From: CALVGQ01 sp964368495
Lineage (GTDB): Bacteria; Bacillota_I; Bacilli_A; Erysipelotrichales; Erysipelotrichaceae
Assembly (NCBI GenBank): GCA_964368495.1
Contig: CAYJAJ010000007.1
Coordinates: 1-64,000, forward strand
Direction: 5' to 3'
DNA length: 64,000 nucleotides
In this document: one piece after another, positions 23,858 to 32,749 of the stretch
Layout of the letters: the number at the start of each line of letters is the position of its first letter
Position numbering within the stretch: the first letter of the stretch is position 1
Position numbers and translations under genes: made by a program
The notes under the pieces: generated by a model
Seen by the model: the letters and a program-made list of their open reading frames with translations, nothing else
Databases searched by the model: none
Told to the model about the DNA's origin: nothing

Positions 23858-25219
23858 ATGAAAAAAGCATATTCTATTGATATGACGCAAGGACCAATAT
23901 TGAATAAGATATTTGTTTATGCAGTTCCTTTAATTTTATCAGGGTTGTTGCAATTGTTTTTTAATGCTGCAGATATCATTGTGGTTGGTCGATTTAGTGG
24001 ACCCACTGCTTTAGCGGCAGTAGGATCAACAGGCGCATTAATCCATATGTTGATTAACTTGTTTATGGGTTTATCCATTGGTACAAATGTGTTGGTTGCA
24101 CGATACATAGGTGCAAAGCAAGATAAAGATGTTGAAGAAACTGTTCACACATCGATAAAGATTGCACTTGTGGGTGGTTTTTTCATGATTTTTATTGGTT
24201 TGTTATTTTCAAGACCATTACTTGAATTAATGAGAACGCCAAATGATGTTATTGATCAATCGGTACTTTATATGCAAATTTATTTCTTATGTATGCCTGC
24301 ATTCATGGTATATAATTTTGGTGCAGCTATATTAAGAGCGATTGGAGATACAAAAAGACCACTTTATTATTTGCTTTTTGCAGGGGTATTAAATGTCATT
24401 TTGAATATGATTTTTGTGATTGTGTTTAAAATGGGTGTTGCAGGTGTTGCTTGGGCTACTTCAATTGCACAAGTTGTCTCTGCAATACTCGTGGTTAACA
24501 CATTAAGGAAAAGTGAAGGATCGATTCAGTTAAAGGTACATAACTTGAAAATCTCAACTGAGAAAGCAATTTTAATGCTTAAAATTGGAATACCTGCAGG
24601 GTTACAAGGAATAGTGTTTAGCTTATCGAATGTCTTGATTCAATCCACAGTTAACTCTTTTGGTTCACTAGCGATGGCTGGAAATACTGCCGCAAGCAAT
24701 ATTGAAGGTTTTGTCTATATTTCAATGAATGCGATATATCAAACATCACTAAGTTTTGTAAGTCAAAACTTAGGTGCGAAAAATCTTAAGCGTATTAAAA
24801 CAGTATCGTTTTATTGTATTGGTTTAGTAAGTGTTGTAGGGTTTATGTTTGGGGCTACTGCATTTACTTTTGGGGAATTTTTCTTATCATTCTATACTAC
24901 TGATGTTAAGGTAGTAGAATTTGGGATGATGCGTTTATCTATTTTTGGATTAACCCATTTTATTGGCGGTGTAATGGATGTATTATGTGGCATCATTCGT
25001 GGGCTTGGTAAATCAGTTGAACCGATGATATTTTCTTTAATCGGTGTTTGTGGATTTAGGGTGTTTTGGATATTTGTCATTTTTCCGCTTTCTCCATCTC
25101 TGTACACTTTGTATCTGTCTTATCCGATTACATGGGTAATTACTGGTTTTGCGCATACGATATTTTTAAATTATACTTATAAAAGAATCAAAAAAGAATT
25201 TGCTTTAGCTATAGAGTAG
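23858..25219 (+). CDS. MATE-family efflux transporter
   Basis: This 453-residue protein has twelve predicted membrane helices in two homologous halves. It begins MTQGPILNKIFVYAVPLILSGLLQLFFNAADIIVVGRFSG, the typical MATE opening with the first Asp near residue 37. Other marks are GTNVLVARYIGAKQDKDVEETVHTSI, AILRAIGDTKRPLYYLL, and GMVSFVSQNLGAKN-like TSLSFVSQNLGAKN. Such proteins export cationic drugs or small metabolites using sodium or proton gradients. It has its own ribosome site (GGGGG) and is separated from the inositol locus by a terminator; a functional link is not evident. Confidence 0.92.
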   Translation: MKKAYSIDMTQGPILNKIFVYAVPLILSGLLQLFFNAADIIVVGRFSGPTALAAVGSTGALIHMLINLFMGLSIGTNVLVARYIGAKQDKDVEETVHTSIKIALVGGFFMIFIGLLFSRPLLELMRTPNDVIDQSVLYMQIYFLCMPAFMVYNFGAAILRAIGDTKRPLYYLLFAGVLNVILNMIFVIVFKMGVAGVAWATSIAQVVSAILVVNTLRKSEGSIQLKVHNLKISTEKAILMLKIGIPAGLQGIVFSLSNVLIQSTVNSFGSLAMAGNTAASNIEGFVYISMNAIYQTSLSFVSQNLGAKNLKRIKTVSFYCIGLVSVVGFMFGATAFTFGEFFLSFYTTDVKVVEFGMMRLSIFGLTHFIGGVMDVLCGIIRGLGKSVEPMIFSLIGVCGFRVFWIFVIFPLSPSLYTLYLSYPITWVITGFAHTIFLNYTYKRIKKEFALAIE

Positions 25220-25290
25220 GTAAAGATATTTGTTTAAAGTAGCTTGAAGTGTACTGAATGTATCAATGGTTTGTTATGTAGAAATGATAA

Positions 25291-25325
25291 AAAGAATCTT
25301 CAGTGTAATGAAGGTTCTTTTTTTA
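25291..25325 (+). terminator. Intrinsic terminator after the MATE gene
   Basis: AAAGAATCTTCA (25291-25302) pairs with TGAAGGTTCTTT (25309-25320) with one wobble, then a T run to 25325. Confidence 0.8.
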
Positions 25326-25538
25326 GGTAATTTATTGTTTGAAAAAACAATTTTATGTGATAAAATATTTTAATAAATTCAATAAATTGATAAAAAAATT
25401 ACAAAATATAGAGATTTGCAATATAAAAGATGATATAATTTATAAAATGGTTCCCATTATTAAATTAATAAATTCATGTGAAAATTTTTCGATTTATATA
25501 ATATGAGTTTAAAATTATAACAAGGGGTGTTGATTGAC
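25326..25538. other. AT-rich leader/promoter region of the GGDEF gene pair
   Basis: This stretch has no gene. It is extremely A/T-rich, with runs such as ATATAAAAGATGATATAATTTATAAAATGG near 25419-25448 (written in parts: a TATAAT lies at about 25434-25439). AAGGGG near 25522-25527 serves as ribosome site. No clear riboswitch or repeat is recognised. Confidence 0.4.
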
Positions 25539-26774
25539 ATGAGAATAGATTTATACAATACAGTTTTTGCGGCCTCTTTAATTGCCATGTTTACCTATCA
25601 ATTTTCAATCTTTTCATATGCATCAAACTTGTTGGTAGGTGGGGTTAAAAATAGTAAGATTTATGCTGGCCTAGCGTTATTAAACACGACTGTGTTTGCT
25701 TATGTTCAGTACATACAACTTGAAGTACATTACATTATAATTGTCTTTATGGTTGCGCTGATAATGGAATTTAAGTTCATTTCTAAAACGGATTTTGTTC
25801 AAGTTATTTGTGGTGCATCGATATTTATTTTACATATATTTTCAATTACAATTCCTTTAATTATTATCTTTAGTGACATATTTAATATTTCACCAGCGAT
25901 GCTAATCAAAGATACAATTTACGATCATTTTATTGTGATGATAACTGCGGCTGTATTAACTTTAGCACACCAGGTTGTTAAGAAATACATTGATAATTCT
26001 TCAATTCAAAGGGTGACTGTTAAGAGTAATCATTCAATTATCCTTCTGTGTTCTATAGTTTTATTGGTTTTTCTTCAAATCATTCACTCAATGACAATGA
26101 TGACTGATGTTTTTTACTCTGAACAAGTAATGTTGTCACTAGCGATTTCAATCACATCACTTCTAATCTTTTATCTATTCTTTCTGTATGCAATAAATTT
26201 AATTGATGCGAGTTTATATAAAAGACACTCGGATAGAGTTATTGGTGAACAGCAGTTAATTACAAAGAAAAAAGAAACTCTGTTGACAAAAATTGAAAGA
26301 GATGAGCTGACTGGGGTATTCAATCGTGGATACATAATGGAAGAGCTTGAGAAGTTGTGCGCGGATAATACGGATTCATTTTATGTTTTATTTGTTGATA
26401 TTAATGCATTAAAATACACAAATGATACTTATGGCCATAGTGCAGGTGATAGAATGATAATTAGGATAACACAATCTATCTTACGTACTATGCGTGAACA
26501 AGATATTGTTGCCCGTATCGGTGGAGATGAATTTCTTGTTGTTATGCCTAATACAATAAAAAACGATTGCGTAAATGTAATTGAACGCATAGAACATGCT
26601 ATTGAGCTTGAAAACGAAAATGAAGAGTTTTTAGTTTCTGCAAGCATCGGATCAATTTATGTGGATGATAAAGTAAAAGAAAAAGGAGTCGCTCATATCT
26701 TATCGGTTGCTGATGAAAACATGAGAAAAAATAAATCATTGTTCTATGAAAAAAGAAGGGGGAATGCTGAATGA
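25539..26774 (+). CDS. Membrane diguanylate cyclase (GGDEF domain, with I-site)
   Basis: This protein of about 411 residues has an N-terminal membrane half with seven or so helices (residues about 5-225) and a C-terminal GGDEF domain. The domain starts at DELTGVFNRGYIMEEL, and DINALKYTNDTYGHSAGDRMI carries the magnesium Asp and the substrate-site NDxxGHxxGD. The catalytic ARIGGDEFLVVMP is intact. An RxxD inhibitory site, REQD, sits exactly five residues before GGDEF. It should make cyclic di-GMP from GTP in response to an unknown membrane signal. I prefer the ATG at 25539, although a GTG or TTG slightly upstream is possible. Its stop overlaps the next GGDEF gene by 4 bases. Confidence 0.9.
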   Translation: MRIDLYNTVFAASLIAMFTYQFSIFSYASNLLVGGVKNSKIYAGLALLNTTVFAYVQYIQLEVHYIIIVFMVALIMEFKFISKTDFVQVICGASIFILHIFSITIPLIIIFSDIFNISPAMLIKDTIYDHFIVMITAAVLTLAHQVVKKYIDNSSIQRVTVKSNHSIILLCSIVLLVFLQIIHSMTMMTDVFYSEQVMLSLAISITSLLIFYLFFLYAINLIDASLYKRHSDRVIGEQQLITKKKETLLTKIERDELTGVFNRGYIMEELEKLCADNTDSFYVLFVDINALKYTNDTYGHSAGDRMIIRITQSILRTMREQDIVARIGGDEFLVVMPNTIKNDCVNVIERIEHAIELENENEEFLVSASIGSIYVDDKVKEKGVAHILSVADENMRKNKSLFYEKRRGNAE

Positions 26775-27985
26775 TATACTTAACCATACTTCTTGTTTTA
26801 TCTTTTATAGGATACCATTACACATTTTTCTCGTATTGTGTATACATTTTTAATTTAAATAAATATCCAAAGTTTGCAAGTGTTGTGTGTGCAGGTGTTA
26901 ATCTTTGTTTTTGGTTCATTTATATTTTTTATATCCCTGCAAATTATGAAGCAATTGCTATGTTAGTTTATGCGATTGTTTTGCTAATTGAAACAAGAAA
27001 AGTGTTCAATGTTAAATTAATTCAAATGTTATTTATATCAGTAACATTCACCATAAATCTTTTTGCAAAAAGACTTGCTGCACTTGCAACAATTTCTTTG
27101 GTTAATCATAGTACAATTGCTAATTCTATCAGTGAAGTTAATATTTTAATTCTTGTTGCTACAATTTGTTTTACTATGTCAATTTCTACGATTCGATTTG
27201 CAAGAAAAATGATACCGAGAAACTCACTGGATACCATTTTATCAGATAATAAAAATCTTGCGTTTTTAACAACGGCATACTCAATACTTTTCTGTACATT
27301 GTTTGCTTTCTTCTTAACTATAGGAGTAGATGGGGGATTAGTCCACTATGTTGTTTTAGGCTTGGTTGTTATAAGTGCATTTGCTGTGTTTATAGTTTTT
27401 GCTTATAATTTAGCAGAACTTCGTATCCAAACGGAAACTTTTAAGCGAATTAGTCAAAAAAACACTGAAGATTTACAAGAGATTAAAGACCTTGAAAAAA
27501 TTGCTGTAAAAGATGCCCTAACATATTTATATACGAGAGACTATGCAGATGAGCTGATTAATAAATTGATTGCTGAAGAAGATTTGTTTTTTGTTGCTTT
27601 TGTTGACCTTGATGGTCTTAAAACAATCAATGATGATCACGGTCATGAAGAAGGTGACTTTTATATTAAAACTGTGGCAGAAATACTACAAGATTATTTT
27701 AAAGATGACACGGCATGTAGATATGGTGGTGACGAAATCGTCATTGTTGGAAAATGTACTACTGAGGATGAGGTTACTAAGAGATTGATTCAAACTTACA
27801 AAGCAGTGATTAGTATTCCAAAAATTCATCATAAAAAATATAAAACTTCAATTAGTTATGGTGTAGCGTTTAAACATGCTAATGAAATTATCACAGCATC
27901 GAAACTGATTGCTATTGCTGATAGCCGTATGTATGAATTGAAAAAAAGCAACAACAAGAATCGTAAGGTAGTTTCACTAAAGTAA
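26771..27985 (+). CDS. Membrane GGDEF protein with altered motif (GGDEI, no I-site)
   Basis: This 404-residue protein has the same design as its upstream neighbour: about seven membrane helices (residues about 3-220), a short linker, and a GGDEF domain from KDALTYLYTRDYADEL. DLDGLKTINDDHGHEEGDFYI keeps the magnesium Asp and ND-GH-GD site. The signature reads CRYGGDEIVIVGK, with Ile replacing Phe, and no RxxD lies five residues upstream. It might still be active, or be a partner or regulator of the first protein. The ATGA overlap points to translational coupling. A cyclic di-GMP phosphodiesterase (EAL or HD-GYP) is not seen in the window. Confidence 0.88.
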   Translation: MIYLTILLVLSFIGYHYTFFSYCVYIFNLNKYPKFASVVCAGVNLCFWFIYIFYIPANYEAIAMLVYAIVLLIETRKVFNVKLIQMLFISVTFTINLFAKRLAALATISLVNHSTIANSISEVNILILVATICFTMSISTIRFARKMIPRNSLDTILSDNKNLAFLTTAYSILFCTLFAFFLTIGVDGGLVHYVVLGLVVISAFAVFIVFAYNLAELRIQTETFKRISQKNTEDLQEIKDLEKIAVKDALTYLYTRDYADELINKLIAEEDLFFVAFVDLDGLKTINDDHGHEEGDFYIKTVAEILQDYFKDDTACRYGGDEIVIVGKCTTEDEVTKRLIQTYKAVISIPKIHHKKYKTSISYGVAFKHANEIITASKLIAIADSRMYELKKSNNKNRKVVSLK

Positions 27986-28004
27986 AAAAAGGTTTACTCT
28001 TTTT
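27981..28004 (+). terminator. Short intrinsic terminator after the GGDEF pair
   Basis: AGTAAA (27981-27986, spanning the stop codon) faces TTTACT (27993-27998), followed by CTTTTTAT. The stem is only 6 base pairs, so termination may be partial. Confidence 0.45.
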
Positions 28005-28118
28005 ATCGAAAGCAATTTTTAATTTAAAATTCATATTTCATGTGATAAGTGGATATTGTTAAGGAATTATTTTGATTTAAATCTATCACGATAGGTAGTT
28101 GAAAAGCACTGATTTTAC

Positions 28119-28147
28119 TTGAAACCTTAACTTATGTGAGTTATAAT
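28119..28147 (+). promoter_or_regulatory. Sigma-A promoter of the hisS-aspS T-box leader
   Basis: TTGAAA (28119-28124) and TATAAT (28142-28147) are 17 bases apart. The predicted start near 28154 gives a leader of about 225 bases before the terminator. Confidence 0.75.
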
Positions 28148-28153
28148 AGAAAA

Positions 28154-28377
28154 AAATTCAGTGATAAAGAATTTTTGTTTAATTTAATTGCAGAGAGAAA
28201 GCATTTGGTGAAAGCTTTTATTAGATGAATGAAATTGACACTTTTGAGAAGTTATCTTGAAACTAAGTAAAGGTAAACGTGAGTCTAGCGTTAATGACTT
28301 GAGGGCATATATTTTTATATGAACTAAGGTGGTACCGCGATGATAAGTCGTCCTTAGGTTTTGGATGACTTTTTTTA
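28154..28377 (+). ncRNA. T-box riboswitch leader of hisS-aspS
   Basis: The leader carries the conserved T-box AAGGTGGTACCGCG at 28326-28339. Stem I begins with AGAGAGAA (28193-28200), has GGTGAAAGC, and presents a candidate specifier GACAC at 28237-28241. Read as GAC it specifies Asp and as CAC it specifies His, matching the two synthetases encoded downstream. The terminator pairs AAGTCGTCC (28345-28353) with GGATGACTT (28363-28371) before a T run. The competing antiterminator pairs CTAAGG (28324-28329) with CCTTAG (28352-28357). Uncharged tRNA binding would stabilise the antiterminator and allow synthetase expression. Confidence 0.9.
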
Positions 28378-28398
28378 ATGGAAAAATTGGAGAAAACT

Positions 28399-29718
28399 AT
28401 GAAAAATTTTAAAACACCAAGAGGAACACAAGATATTTTATTGGATGATGTTTATAAATGGCAACACGTTGAAGACCTCATTCGTCAGATTTGTACTGTT
28501 TATAATTATGATGAAATACGTACACCAGTATTTGAAGATACAGGTGTATTTAAAAGAGAAAATGACAGCAGTGACATGGTAAATAAAGAAATGTACACAT
28601 TCTCTATTAACAATGTTGATTCAATTACACTAAGACCTGAAGGAACTGCAGGAGTTGTGCGCAGTGTAGTTCAAAATAAGCTGTATGGCAGTCAAGAACT
28701 TCCGCTTAAATTGTATTATGTTGGAGAGATGTTTAGATATGAGCGACCTCAAAAGGGAAGATTTAGACAGTTTAATCAATTTGGTATTGAAAATATTGGA
28801 TTAAAGTCACCACTTGTTGATGCTGAAGTTATTGCATTAGGATATAGCCTTGTAAAAAGTTTAGGACTAAGTGAAATCAAAGTGTTAATCAATACACTAG
28901 GCGATTTGGAATCAAGAAATGCATATAAAGGAGTTTTAAAAAGTCATTTTGCAGATGAAATTAGTAGTATGTGTGATGATTGTAAACGTCGTTATGAACA
29001 AAATCCTCTACGACTACTTGACTGTAAAGTGGATAAAGATCATCCAGCGATGAAATCTGTTCCAAGCTTAAATGAATCGCTAAATGAACAGTCAAAACAA
29101 TATTTCACTCAAGTTTTATCGACTCTTGAAAATTTAGGAATACCTTATGAAATTGATGATAAATTAGTACGTGGATTGGATTATTACACAGATACAGTAT
29201 TTGAAGTGGTTTCTACTCATCCAGATTCAGGAAGTCAGGCAACAGTATTTGCGGGTGGTCGCTATGATAACCTTATTGAATATTTCGGTGGGCCTGAATT
29301 ATCTGGGGTTGGATTTGCATTAGGATTAGAAAGGCTACTTATTTTAGCAGAAGCTGAAAAAATTGAATTAGGGAGTAAACCAGAATTAGATGTTTATGTG
29401 ATGGCTTTAGGAGAAGTTGGTGATATTCCGTTAAATTTAGCTACACTTTGCCGTGCTAATGGATTTATAACAGATTGTAATCTTCAATCACGTTCGCTGA
29501 AGTCGCAGTTTAAAACAGTGGATAGAAAACGTGCAAAAGCTGTGCTAATTGTTGGAGAAGAAGAACTAAAAAACAATCAAGTGAATATTAAACACATCGA
29601 AAGCAAAACTCAAGTATGTGTAAATATCGATGAAATAATCTCAACACTTGATTCGATGTTATATGAAGAAGATGATCATCATACTTGCGGTGATGACTGC
29701 TGTTGTAAAGGAGAATAA
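28399..29718 (+). CDS. hisS: Histidine--tRNA ligase
   Basis: This class II synthetase has 439 residues. It begins KNFKTPRGTQDILLDD; motif 2 is YVGEMFRYERPQKGRFRQFNQFGIENIG. The histidine-specific blocks LVRGLDYYTDTVFEVV and AGGRYDNLIEYFGGPELSGVGFALGLERLL are intact, followed by an anticodon-binding domain. I take the ATG at 28399, 7 bases after GGAG; an earlier ATG lies inside the terminator tail. The last 15 residues, about DDHHTCGDDCCCKGE, form a Cys/His-rich tail beyond the usual end of the anticodon-binding domain. It is co-transcribed with aspS, 4 bases downstream, under the T-box. Confidence 0.95.
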   Translation: MKNFKTPRGTQDILLDDVYKWQHVEDLIRQICTVYNYDEIRTPVFEDTGVFKRENDSSDMVNKEMYTFSINNVDSITLRPEGTAGVVRSVVQNKLYGSQELPLKLYYVGEMFRYERPQKGRFRQFNQFGIENIGLKSPLVDAEVIALGYSLVKSLGLSEIKVLINTLGDLESRNAYKGVLKSHFADEISSMCDDCKRRYEQNPLRLLDCKVDKDHPAMKSVPSLNESLNEQSKQYFTQVLSTLENLGIPYEIDDKLVRGLDYYTDTVFEVVSTHPDSGSQATVFAGGRYDNLIEYFGGPELSGVGFALGLERLLILAEAEKIELGSKPELDVYVMALGEVGDIPLNLATLCRANGFITDCNLQSRSLKSQFKTVDRKRAKAVLIVGEEELKNNQVNIKHIESKTQVCVNIDEIISTLDSMLYEEDDHHTCGDDCCCKGE

Positions 29719-29722
29719 AACA

Positions 29723-31462
29723 ATGAAAAGAACACATGGTTGTGGAACACTGACACTTGAAAATGTACATGAGGAAGTTACCTTAATTGGTTGGGTCGCT
29801 AAAAGAAGAAATTTAGGAAGTTTAGTATTTATTGATTTACGTGATCGCTCTGGGGTCGTACAAATTACTTTTGATGAAAGTCATGCTGAAGCAGTAAAAG
29901 AGGTACGAAATGAATATATTTTAGAAGTACATGGGAAAGTATTAGCGAAAAAAGATGTGAATCCAAAGTTGAAAACTGGTGCTATTGAAATTATGGTTAA
30001 TTCAGTTGAAATCATCAATACTGCACAAACAACACCAATTATTATTGCGGAGGATACAGATGCACTTGAAGACACACGATTGAAATATCGCTATTTGGAT
30101 TTAAGACGTGAAAGTATAAAAAATAATTTAATGTTAAGACATCAAGTGAGTATGCTTACGCGTAATTATTTATCTAATTTGGATTTTATTGAAGTTGAAA
30201 CACCAATATTATGTAAATCAACTCCAGAAGGGGCACGTGATTATTTAGTTCCAAGTCGTATTCATGAAGGGCGTTTTTATGCATTACCACAATCTCCACA
30301 AATCTATAAACAACTTTGCATGGTTGGTGGAATTGAGAAGTATTTTCAAATTGCAAGATGTTTTAGAGATGAAGATTTAAGAGCTGATCGTCAACCGGAA
30401 TTTACACAAATTGACATTGAGATGAGTTTTGTCAGTGAAGAAGATGTATGGAATGTTGTTGAAGGTTTAATGAAAGAAATTTTTAGTAAAATTAAAAATG
30501 TTTGTTTGCCTGAATTTGAACGTATCACATATACTGAATGTATGAAAAAATATGGAAGCGATAAACCTGATACGAGATTTGAAATGTGTTTAAATGACAT
30601 TTCAACTGTATTTAATAATACAGAATTTCTGGTTTTTAAAAATATCTTAGAAACGAATGGATGCATCAATGCAATTGTGGTTAAAAACAGTGCAGATAAA
30701 TTTAGTCGTAAAGATTTAGATAAGCTTACGGATACTGTTAAGGTATATGGAGCTAAAGCATTGTCTTTCTTAAAGTTCAATAACAGTGAATTGACAGGAT
30801 CAATTGCTAAAGTTATTAGTGATGAGGAAAAACAAGGGATTTTGAGCTCTTTAGCGCTTGAAGAGAATGATTTGGTATTAATTGTTGCGGACAAGACTAA
30901 AGTTGCTCAAACAGCCTTGGGAGCACTTCGTGTTAAACTTGGTAAAGATTTAGGATTAATCGATGAGTCAGCATTTAATTTCTTATGGGTAACAAATTTT
31001 CCGATGTTTGAATATGTAGAAGAAGAAAATCGTTTTGTGGCTGCACATCATCCGTTTACTTCACCAAATTTAGAGGACTTAGATAAACTCTTTGAAAATC
31101 AAGAACAATGCTTCAGTAGAGCCTATGACTTAGTTTTAAACGGATATGAGTTGTTAAGTGGATCAATTCGTATTCATCAACAAGATGTACAAGAAAAAGT
31201 ATTTAATGCAATTGGAATGTCTATGCAAGAAGCACATGAAAAATTTGGATTCTTTATTGAAGCATTTAAATATGGGACACCTCCTCATGGTGGAGTTGGT
31301 GTTGGTCTTGATCGTTTAATTATGATTTTAGCTGATACAGAAAATATTCGTGACGTGGTTGCATTTCCTAAAACAGCAAGTGCTTATGATTTGATGAGTG
31401 AGGCACCTAATGTAGTGGATGATATCCAACTTAAAGAATTAAAAATTAAAATTGAATCATAA
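29723..31462 (+). CDS. aspS: Aspartate--tRNA ligase
   Basis: This class II synthetase of 579 residues has an N-terminal OB anticodon-binding domain (GWVAKRRNLGSLVFIDLRDRSG), then KYRYLDLRRE, motif 2 IARCFRDEDLRADRQPEFTQIDIEMSF, a GAD insertion domain (about residues 285-410), and motif 3 GVGVGLDRLIMILADTENIRDVVAFPK. The length is usual for the bacterial type. The ATG at 29723 follows AAAGGAG. It may be non-discriminating (charging tRNA-Asn too) or not; this cannot be judged by eye. The 6S RNA follows, as in Bacillus. Confidence 0.95.
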   Translation: MKRTHGCGTLTLENVHEEVTLIGWVAKRRNLGSLVFIDLRDRSGVVQITFDESHAEAVKEVRNEYILEVHGKVLAKKDVNPKLKTGAIEIMVNSVEIINTAQTTPIIIAEDTDALEDTRLKYRYLDLRRESIKNNLMLRHQVSMLTRNYLSNLDFIEVETPILCKSTPEGARDYLVPSRIHEGRFYALPQSPQIYKQLCMVGGIEKYFQIARCFRDEDLRADRQPEFTQIDIEMSFVSEEDVWNVVEGLMKEIFSKIKNVCLPEFERITYTECMKKYGSDKPDTRFEMCLNDISTVFNNTEFLVFKNILETNGCINAIVVKNSADKFSRKDLDKLTDTVKVYGAKALSFLKFNNSELTGSIAKVISDEEKQGILSSLALEENDLVLIVADKTKVAQTALGALRVKLGKDLGLIDESAFNFLWVTNFPMFEYVEEENRFVAAHHPFTSPNLEDLDKLFENQEQCFSRAYDLVLNGYELLSGSIRIHQQDVQEKVFNAIGMSMQEAHEKFGFFIEAFKYGTPPHGGVGVGLDRLIMILADTENIRDVVAFPKTASAYDLMSEAPNVVDDIQLKELKIKIES

Positions 31463-31523
31463 AATTTTTATCAAAAATAAAAGTCAAGTATGAATTTTTT
31501 AAAAATGATGTGATATACTAGAA

Positions 31524-31685
31524 ATACCTAGAGGAACAAATATATTTCCTACATTTTGATATAAGGGAATTCGGATGTTTTAACTTTGTGTGAAAACTGA
31601 CTACGTGTCAGGATCCTAAAATTTTAAACAGAAATCCCACCTGAATTTATTCGGGAATAATATCAACCTCTAGGCTATTTTTACG
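31524..31685 (+). ncRNA. ssrS: 6S RNA candidate
   Basis: The 311-base gap after aspS contains a structured RNA. A closing stem pairs CCTAGAGG (31527-31534) with CCTCTAGG (31667-31674), followed by a T run. Inside, GGGA-type and TCCC segments flank a long A/T-rich open region, with a small hairpin CTGAC/GTCAG near 31599-31613. A TATACT -10 box at 31514-31519 places the start near 31525. Length (about 160 nt), a single long rod with a central bubble, and location directly downstream of aspS (the site of the 6S-1 gene in Bacillus subtilis) support 6S RNA, the RNA polymerase-sequestering mimic of an open promoter. Confidence 0.68.
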
Positions 31686-31773
31686 AATATTGGCATTTAT
31701 TTTACTTAAAACTTGTAAAATAGTGAATTTGAATGTAATATATATATGAAGTTAAAGATAGGTGGTGTGGTGA

Positions 31774-31983
31774 ATGGAATTGTGGACGTCAATTGGATAT
31801 ACATTAGTTGGTCTTGCAATTGGTGGTGGATTAGGTTTCTTTTTTACTCGTAGATACTTTGAAAAACAAATCAAAGAAAATCCTCCAATTAATGAGAAGA
31901 TGATTAGAGCAATGTTCTTACAAATGGGGCGTAAACCTTCAGAAGCACAGATTCGTCAAATAATGAAGTCAATGGGACAATAA
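31774..31983 (+). CDS. UPF0154 (YneF-like) small membrane protein
   Basis: This 69-residue protein has one N-terminal membrane helix, SIGYTLVGLAIGGGLGFFFTRRYFEKQ, then a conserved soluble tail NPPINEKMIRAMFLQMGRKPSEAQIRQIMKSMG. The tail motif is diagnostic for UPF0154. It is common in Firmicutes and mycoplasmas; the function is not established. It starts after GGTGG and ends before a double terminator. Confidence 0.9.
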   Translation: MELWTSIGYTLVGLAIGGGLGFFFTRRYFEKQIKENPPINEKMIRAMFLQMGRKPSEAQIRQIMKSMGQ

Positions 31984-31988
31984 TAAGG

Positions 31989-32008
31989 CACAGAGTACTG
32001 TGTTTTTA
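31989..32008 (+). terminator. Intrinsic terminator after the YneF-like gene
   Basis: CACAG (31989-31993) pairs with CTGTG (31998-32002) around AGTA, followed by TTTTATTTT. Confidence 0.65.
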
Positions 32009-32023
32009 TTTTGGTCTACTGAA

Positions 32024-32055
32024 TAAAAAAAGATGAGTTTTGCTCATCTTTTCTT
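32024..32055 (-). terminator. Terminator of plsY, also usable from the other strand
   Basis: AAAAAAAGATGAG (to 32037) and CTCATCTTTTCTT (from 32043) form a stem with a short loop and T-rich tails on both strands. It abuts the plsY stop codon. Confidence 0.75.
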
Positions 32056-32676
32056 CTACATCCACGTGATTTTCTTTTCTTCGCCTTTTAGTAAATTATT
32101 AATATTTGATTTATGACGATAAACGATAAATAACCATAAAATTAAAAAACTAAATGTAACTTGATCAAACCCATTAAGATAAGCACTTACTGCAGTACAT
32201 GTCCCGATAAGTATCATGCTTGAAAGTGAAACAATTTTTGTGAGGTATAATAATAGGAAAAATAATCCTAATGGGATTGCGGCCATCACAATGAATTGAT
32301 TTGTCACAAAACTTGTTGCAATGATGTATCCAAATGCTGTAGCTACTGCTTTTCCACCTTTAAAATTTGCGAAAATAGGGAAACAGTGTCCGGCACATGC
32401 AGCAACTCCTGCAAGTACGCTAGCTTCAGGTATGAAAATTTCACATAACACAACAGTGATAAGACCTTTTAATCCATCCATAATTGTAACGGCCAGTCCA
32501 ACTTTAGCACCAAGTACACGTCCTGCATTTGAACCACCTAAATTTCCTGAACCATGCTTTCTGACATCTGTATTATAAAATACTTTCCCGATTACTAAGG
32601 CCCACGGAATTGAACCAAATAAATAACCGAATAATATAGCGACTATAACAGCAATGCTTATTTCAAAATCGAACAT
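32056..32676 (-). CDS. plsY: Acyl-phosphate:glycerol-3-phosphate acyltransferase
   Basis: This 206-residue integral membrane enzyme makes lysophosphatidate from acyl-phosphate in phospholipid synthesis. Its motifs are GSIPWALVIGKVFYNTDVRKHGSGNLGGSNAGRVLG (motif 1 with the active Ser and the GSGNxGxxNxxR block, about residues 22-57), CAGHCFPIFANFKGGKAVATAFG (motif 2, about 92-114), and a motif-3 Glu region before the C-terminus. There are about five to six helices. It is divergent from parE, a conserved arrangement in Bacillota. Confidence 0.94.
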   Translation of the reverse strand: MFDFEISIAVIVAILFGYLFGSIPWALVIGKVFYNTDVRKHGSGNLGGSNAGRVLGAKVGLAVTIMDGLKGLITVVLCEIFIPEASVLAGVAACAGHCFPIFANFKGGKAVATAFGYIIATSFVTNQFIVMAAIPLGLFFLLLYLTKIVSLSSMILIGTCTAVSAYLNGFDQVTFSFLILWLFIVYRHKSNINNLLKGEEKKITWM

Positions 32677-32749
32677 ATTAAAATCTCCTTAATAGCTAAA
32701 TTTTATCATAAAGTAGCTAATTAAACTAGGAAATTCAACTGAAATTTAG

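Noticed and set aside
30391..30894. 167-residue minus-strand ORF inside aspS
   Set aside because: It lies wholly opposite a complete aspartyl-tRNA synthetase and shows only low-complexity Ser/Leu-rich sequence.
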